From SUG2458 sp051872335 (lineage in GTDB: Bacteria > Bacillota_I > Bacilli_A > RFN20 > CAG-826), in contig JBJEDT010000024.1 of assembly GCA_051872335.1 (NCBI GenBank), positions 1 through 64,000 on the forward strand: a stretch of 64,000 nt of DNA, read 5' to 3'. Positions 61,209-64,000 of the stretch are shown in pieces. Made by a program: the position numbers and the translations under genes. Position 1 is the first letter of the stretch. The number at the start of each line of letters is the position of its first letter. The notes under the pieces are model-generated. The model searched no databases. It was given only the letters and a program-made list of their open reading frames with translations, and was not told the DNA's origin.

Positions 61209-62057
61209 TCATCTATCAAAATATTTACGACGCTTAGTCGATAATATCATCATTTCTTTCATTGTTTCTACATCTTCATTTGTAATTGCTTCTTTTAATT
61301 TAGCAAATTCCTTTTCAAATAAATTCATTTGTGAAACTAATTCATCTTTATTCATCAAAAATAATTCAGTCCACATATTTTCATTTATTTTTGCAATACG
61401 AGTTAAATCTCTAAAAGAGTCGCCTGTGTATTCAACAAGATGTGAAGAAGATTTACTAGTCATTAATGAAACAGCAATACAATGGGTTAATTGTGATAAA
61501 AATGCAATCATTTCATCATGTTCTTCAATAGATAAAATTGAAATATTTTTAAATTCTAATAATTGACCCAATTCTTTACAAAACTTTATACCTTTTTTTG
61601 TATTTTTATTTGTTGGTGTGATAATAAAATTTGCATTCTTAAATAAATCTTTATCACTATTTTGTACGCCATATACTTCTCTACCAGCCATCGGATGGGA
61701 AGGAATAAATTCGACATTTTCAGGAATTAAATCTTGAACAAATGGAACAATATTTCTTTTTACTCCAGTTACATCAGTAATTATTGTGCCTTCCTTGATA
61801 TAAGAACCATAATTTACTATCCAATTTTTAAAAACTTCTGGGTATAAAGCAAAAATTATAATAGGAAATGATTGAACATAATCTTTATTAACTTCAATCA
61901 TACCATGAGCAATATACTTATTTTTTAATGCAAAATCAATAGACTCTTGATCTTTTGTAATGGCACCAACTTCAAAACCTAAAGAAGATAATTTAGCTGC
62001 GTATGATCCACCAATTAAACCAAGTCCTACAATTAATACTTTTTCTTTTTTAAGCAA
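61209..62057 (-). CDS. tyrA: Prephenate dehydrogenase
   Basis: Oxidises prephenate to 4-hydroxyphenylpyruvate for tyrosine. VLIVGLGLIGGSYAAKL is the NAD loop, ITDVTGVKRNI and PSHPMAGREVYGVQ are TyrA signatures. It has no ACT domain. TTG 62057 is preferred to the GTG at 62063 because GAGG is 9 nt upstream of the TTG. It overlaps the aroA 3' end. Confidence 0.93.
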   Translation of the reverse strand: MLKKEKVLIVGLGLIGGSYAAKLSSLGFEVGAITKDQESIDFALKNKYIAHGMIEVNKDYVQSFPIIIFALYPEVFKNWIVNYGSYIKEGTIITDVTGVKRNIVPFVQDLIPENVEFIPSHPMAGREVYGVQNSDKDLFKNANFIITPTNKNTKKGIKFCKELGQLLEFKNISILSIEEHDEMIAFLSQLTHCIAVSLMTSKSSSHLVEYTGDSFRDLTRIAKINENMWTELFLMNKDELVSQMNLFEKEFAKLKEAITNEDVETMKEMMILSTKRRKYFDR

Positions 62058-63252
62058 TTTCACTCACCTCAATTCCTATTTTTCTTAAATCGTCAAAAAA
62101 ATTCGGATAACTTTTTTTTACTGCTTCAGCACCATTTATTTCAATTGTAAATAAAGTACAAAGCATTGAAAGAGCCATTACAATACGATGATCATTGTGT
62201 GAATCAAAAGCAACGTCTGGTTCGCATAATTGACTTTTTCTAACTATTACCTCGTTATCTTTAACCTCAATATCAGCATTGACTTTCCGTAATTCTTCTA
62301 CCATATCATCTATACGATTACTCTCTTTTAATTTAAGTCTTTTTGTCCCTATAAATCTTGCTCCATTATTAAGAGTAGCAAAAGTAAAAAGAACAGGTCC
62401 TAAATCTATACATGAAGAGATATCAATTATAGCATTTTTTTCTTTTAAAGTAGAAAAATGCTTTGCATAAATTTTATCTCCTTGTAAACTATCCTTATTT
62501 AAATTTAAAACTTCCACATTGCCATTAAGGTAATTATATACATCTAAAAAAGCCGCATTAGAATAATCACCTTCTATACTACATTCTTGATTTTGATAGT
62601 GTTGATTACCTTTTATATATAAAATATTATTTTCAATTTGAATTTGAATATTATGCTTTTGCAAAACATCAATAGTCATTTCAATATAAGGAAAACTTTC
62701 AATAGGTGGAATAATATGAATTGTACTATCTTCTTTTAGCAAAGGTAAAGTAAACAACAACCCAGAAATATATTGACTGCTAATATTACCAGGAACATAA
62801 AATTCTCCTCCGTGTAAAGTACCACTAACCATAATTTTATCTTTATATGTTTCAATGGAAATATCTTGATTTTCAAAAATTTGTTTATAAACTTCTATTC
62901 CACGATTTAATAATTTATCACTACCAATAAAAGTTGATTGTGGATACTTAAGTAGAGCTATTGGAATAAAAAAACGTAATGTACTACCGCTTTCATAACA
63001 ATTAAATATTGGATTACTTACCTCAAATTTATTAGGAAATAAAAATAAAGTATCCTTATTTAATTTATAATCAGCACCGAAAGTTTTAGCACAACCTAAA
63101 GTAGCTTTAATATCTTCACTTAAAGAAATATTGTGGATTATATTTTCATTATTACTTAATAATGATGCAATAATATAACGATGTGAATAACTTTTCGATG
63201 GAGGAGCTTTTAGAATTCCACAAGCAATAGATTTATTAATCTTCACTTTCAT
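62050..63252 (-). CDS. aroA: EPSP synthase
   Basis: 5-enolpyruvylshikimate-3-phosphate synthase. APPSKSYSHRYIIASLL and SGSTLRFFIPIAL give the family, and KESNRIDDM and SHNDHRIVMALSML the active-site end. About 400 aa. ATG at 63252, GGGAGGA SD. Start overlaps the aroK stop (ATGA, TGA as stop). The key loop reads CYESGSTLRFF rather than the common NAGTAxR, typical of class II-like enzymes that tend to be glyphosate-tolerant; that phenotype is inference. Confidence 0.94.
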   Translation of the reverse strand: MKVKINKSIACGILKAPPSKSYSHRYIIASLLSNNENIIHNISLSEDIKATLGCAKTFGADYKLNKDTLFLFPNKFEVSNPIFNCYESGSTLRFFIPIALLKYPQSTFIGSDKLLNRGIEVYKQIFENQDISIETYKDKIMVSGTLHGGEFYVPGNISSQYISGLLFTLPLLKEDSTIHIIPPIESFPYIEMTIDVLQKHNIQIQIENNILYIKGNQHYQNQECSIEGDYSNAAFLDVYNYLNGNVEVLNLNKDSLQGDKIYAKHFSTLKEKNAIIDISSCIDLGPVLFTFATLNNGARFIGTKRLKLKESNRIDDMVEELRKVNADIEVKDNEVIVRKSQLCEPDVAFDSHNDHRIVMALSMLCTLFTIEINGAEAVKKSYPNFFDDLRKIGIEVSEIA

Positions 63253-64000
63253 AAAATACCATCCTCCCATTTTTTAATAATTAAATTAACATTTTCATCT
63301 TTTGAATCACATGCCTCTATTTTAATATCACAAACCTTCGCATATAAAGGTGTTCTTTCTTCATATCTCTGCTTTAGTGCTTCATATGTAGAACTTAGAG
63401 GTCTAGATGGAGTACTTTTTAAAAAAGAAAGGGGTCTTTCTATATAAAAAATCCGTCCATTTTGCTTCAAGTATGAAACATTTTCTTTTCTTAAAACAGC
63501 ACCTCCACCTGTTGCAATAACAAGTGATACATTTTGACTGACTTCTTTAATGACTTCACTTTCTATATTCCTAAAAATATCTTCACCATATTTTTCAAAG
63601 AAAGTTGTTATTGTCATATTAATTCTTTGTTCAATTAAAGAATCTATATCAATAAATTGACGATTTAATTTTTGTGCAACTAATTTACCTAGAGCACTTT
63701 TACCGCAAGAAGGCATACCAATTAACACAATATTTTCTTTTTCTTTTTTTATATTTTTATATATTTCAACAATTTTATTTTTATCAAATTCACAATCATG
63801 AAATAATTCACATGCATAAAAAGCTTGGGCTATTAACATATAAAGACCACCACAGCAAGGAATAGTTTTTCTTTCTGCGTCTACAATTAGTTGTGTTTTC
63901 AAAGGATTATAAATAACATCAACAACGCCTTGTAAATTTTTAAACTTATCTATGTTAATTATTGATTCAACATTTAAAGATGGATACATTCCATAAGGAG
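63249..64000 (-). CDS. aroK: Shikimate dehydrogenase-shikimate kinase fusion, partial
   Basis: Runs off the right edge. Upstream of the first ATG (63989) the frame stays open and reads PYGMYPSLN, matching the AroE motif TP-x-GMYP, so the true start is outside the window. The first about 75 residues are the AroE end (GVVDVIYNPLKTQLI, GGLYMLIAQAFYA). After a linker, shikimate kinase (about 85-245): IGMPSCGKSALGKLVA (P-loop), IDSLIEQ, IATGGGAVL. So AroE and AroK are fused in one chain. Ends in TGA, overlapping aroA. Confidence 0.88.
   Translation of the reverse strand, partial: PYGMYPSLNVESIINIDKFKNLQGVVDVIYNPLKTQLIVDAERKTIPCCGGLYMLIAQAFYACELFHDCEFDKNKIVEIYKNIKKEKENIVLIGMPSCGKSALGKLVAQKLNRQFIDIDSLIEQRINMTITTFFEKYGEDIFRNIESEVIKEVSQNVSLVIATGGGAVLRKENVSYLKQNGRIFYIERPLSFLKSTPSRPLSSTYEALKQRYEERTPLYAKVCDIKIEACDSKDENVNLIIKKWEDGIL

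Noticed and set aside
1..64000. Mollicute recoding of TGA to Trp
   Set aside because: Trp is encoded by TGG in conserved motifs, genes are full length under the standard code, and TGA is used as the stop of the aroE-aroK gene.
1..64000. CRISPR array, transposon, prophage or plasmid origin
   Set aside because: No spacer-repeat array, transposase, integrase or structural phage gene is seen. The TPE repeat at 52473-52571 is coding and has no spacers.

Overview
The window is AT-rich DNA with dense, short-spaced genes. It reads with the standard genetic code: Trp is TGG throughout, and TGA is used as a stop (for example the ATGA overlap at 63249-63252). Family content (RNase J, Spx, CIRCE, a cre-type site, YlbD/E/F, YdjI/YdjG relatives, P1B ATPase with ArsR, archaeal-type ProRS) points to a low-GC Bacilli/Erysipelotrichia-like Firmicute close to, but not inside, the recoded Mollicutes. 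Lipoproteins, a PL9 pectate lyase and pectin-type accessory modules suggest a host- or gut-associated plant-polymer user. Several coat-like genes suggest that it forms spores or descends from a spore former.

Layout. 1-6.7 kb: proS, a degenerate GGDEF-EAL protein, and a YdjI-YdjG-YdjI-like membrane-stress cluster. 6.8-13 kb: tRNA-Ser(CGA), membrane proteins (two YwaF-type, one of them frameshifted; YitT; TspO), a membrane-anchored XRE regulator with dyad operators, a SASA esterase lipoprotein and a thioredoxin-like protein. 13-19.8 kb: a CotD-like coat protein, the conserved ylbD-E-F/rsmD/coaD/ylbJ block, small coat-like proteins, def, rnj, maf. 19.8-30.2 kb: membrane-anchored EIIB-like protein, nadK, CYTH protein, GNAT, spx, trpS, pgcA, pseudouridine synthase, tRNA-Ser(GGA), and an ArsR-HMA-P1B ATPase metal efflux operon. 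30.2-38 kb: unknown membrane and regulatory proteins, aspartokinase-like gene, hpf, metK, TSCPD protein, pduL. 38-47 kb: CIRCE-controlled htpG, an NCS2 permease behind a leader-peptide attenuator, S66 peptidase, and a kinase-like/FNT/AlkD/PlsC operon, GDPD. 47-53.5 kb: surface pectin locus with a cre-type site. 53.5-60 kb: XRE gene of different composition, YwaF paralogue, lipoprotein, GNATs, DUF3795. 60.1-64 kb: aromatic amino-acid operon (aroE-aroK fusion, aroA, tyrA, DAHP synthase) running off the right edge.

The most interesting signals are regulatory. A 31-codon leader ORF stops at the foot of a terminator before the uracil/xanthine-type permease. Four small coat-like genes carry AC-N16-CATA-type (sigma-K-like) promoters, one of them buried in the terminator of the preceding gene. 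Paired dyad operators flank the metal-efflux genes, and a second dyad pair precedes the membrane-bound XRE gene. A near-consensus CIRCE contains the htpG -35 box. All functions come from reading the sequence by eye; no searches were run.
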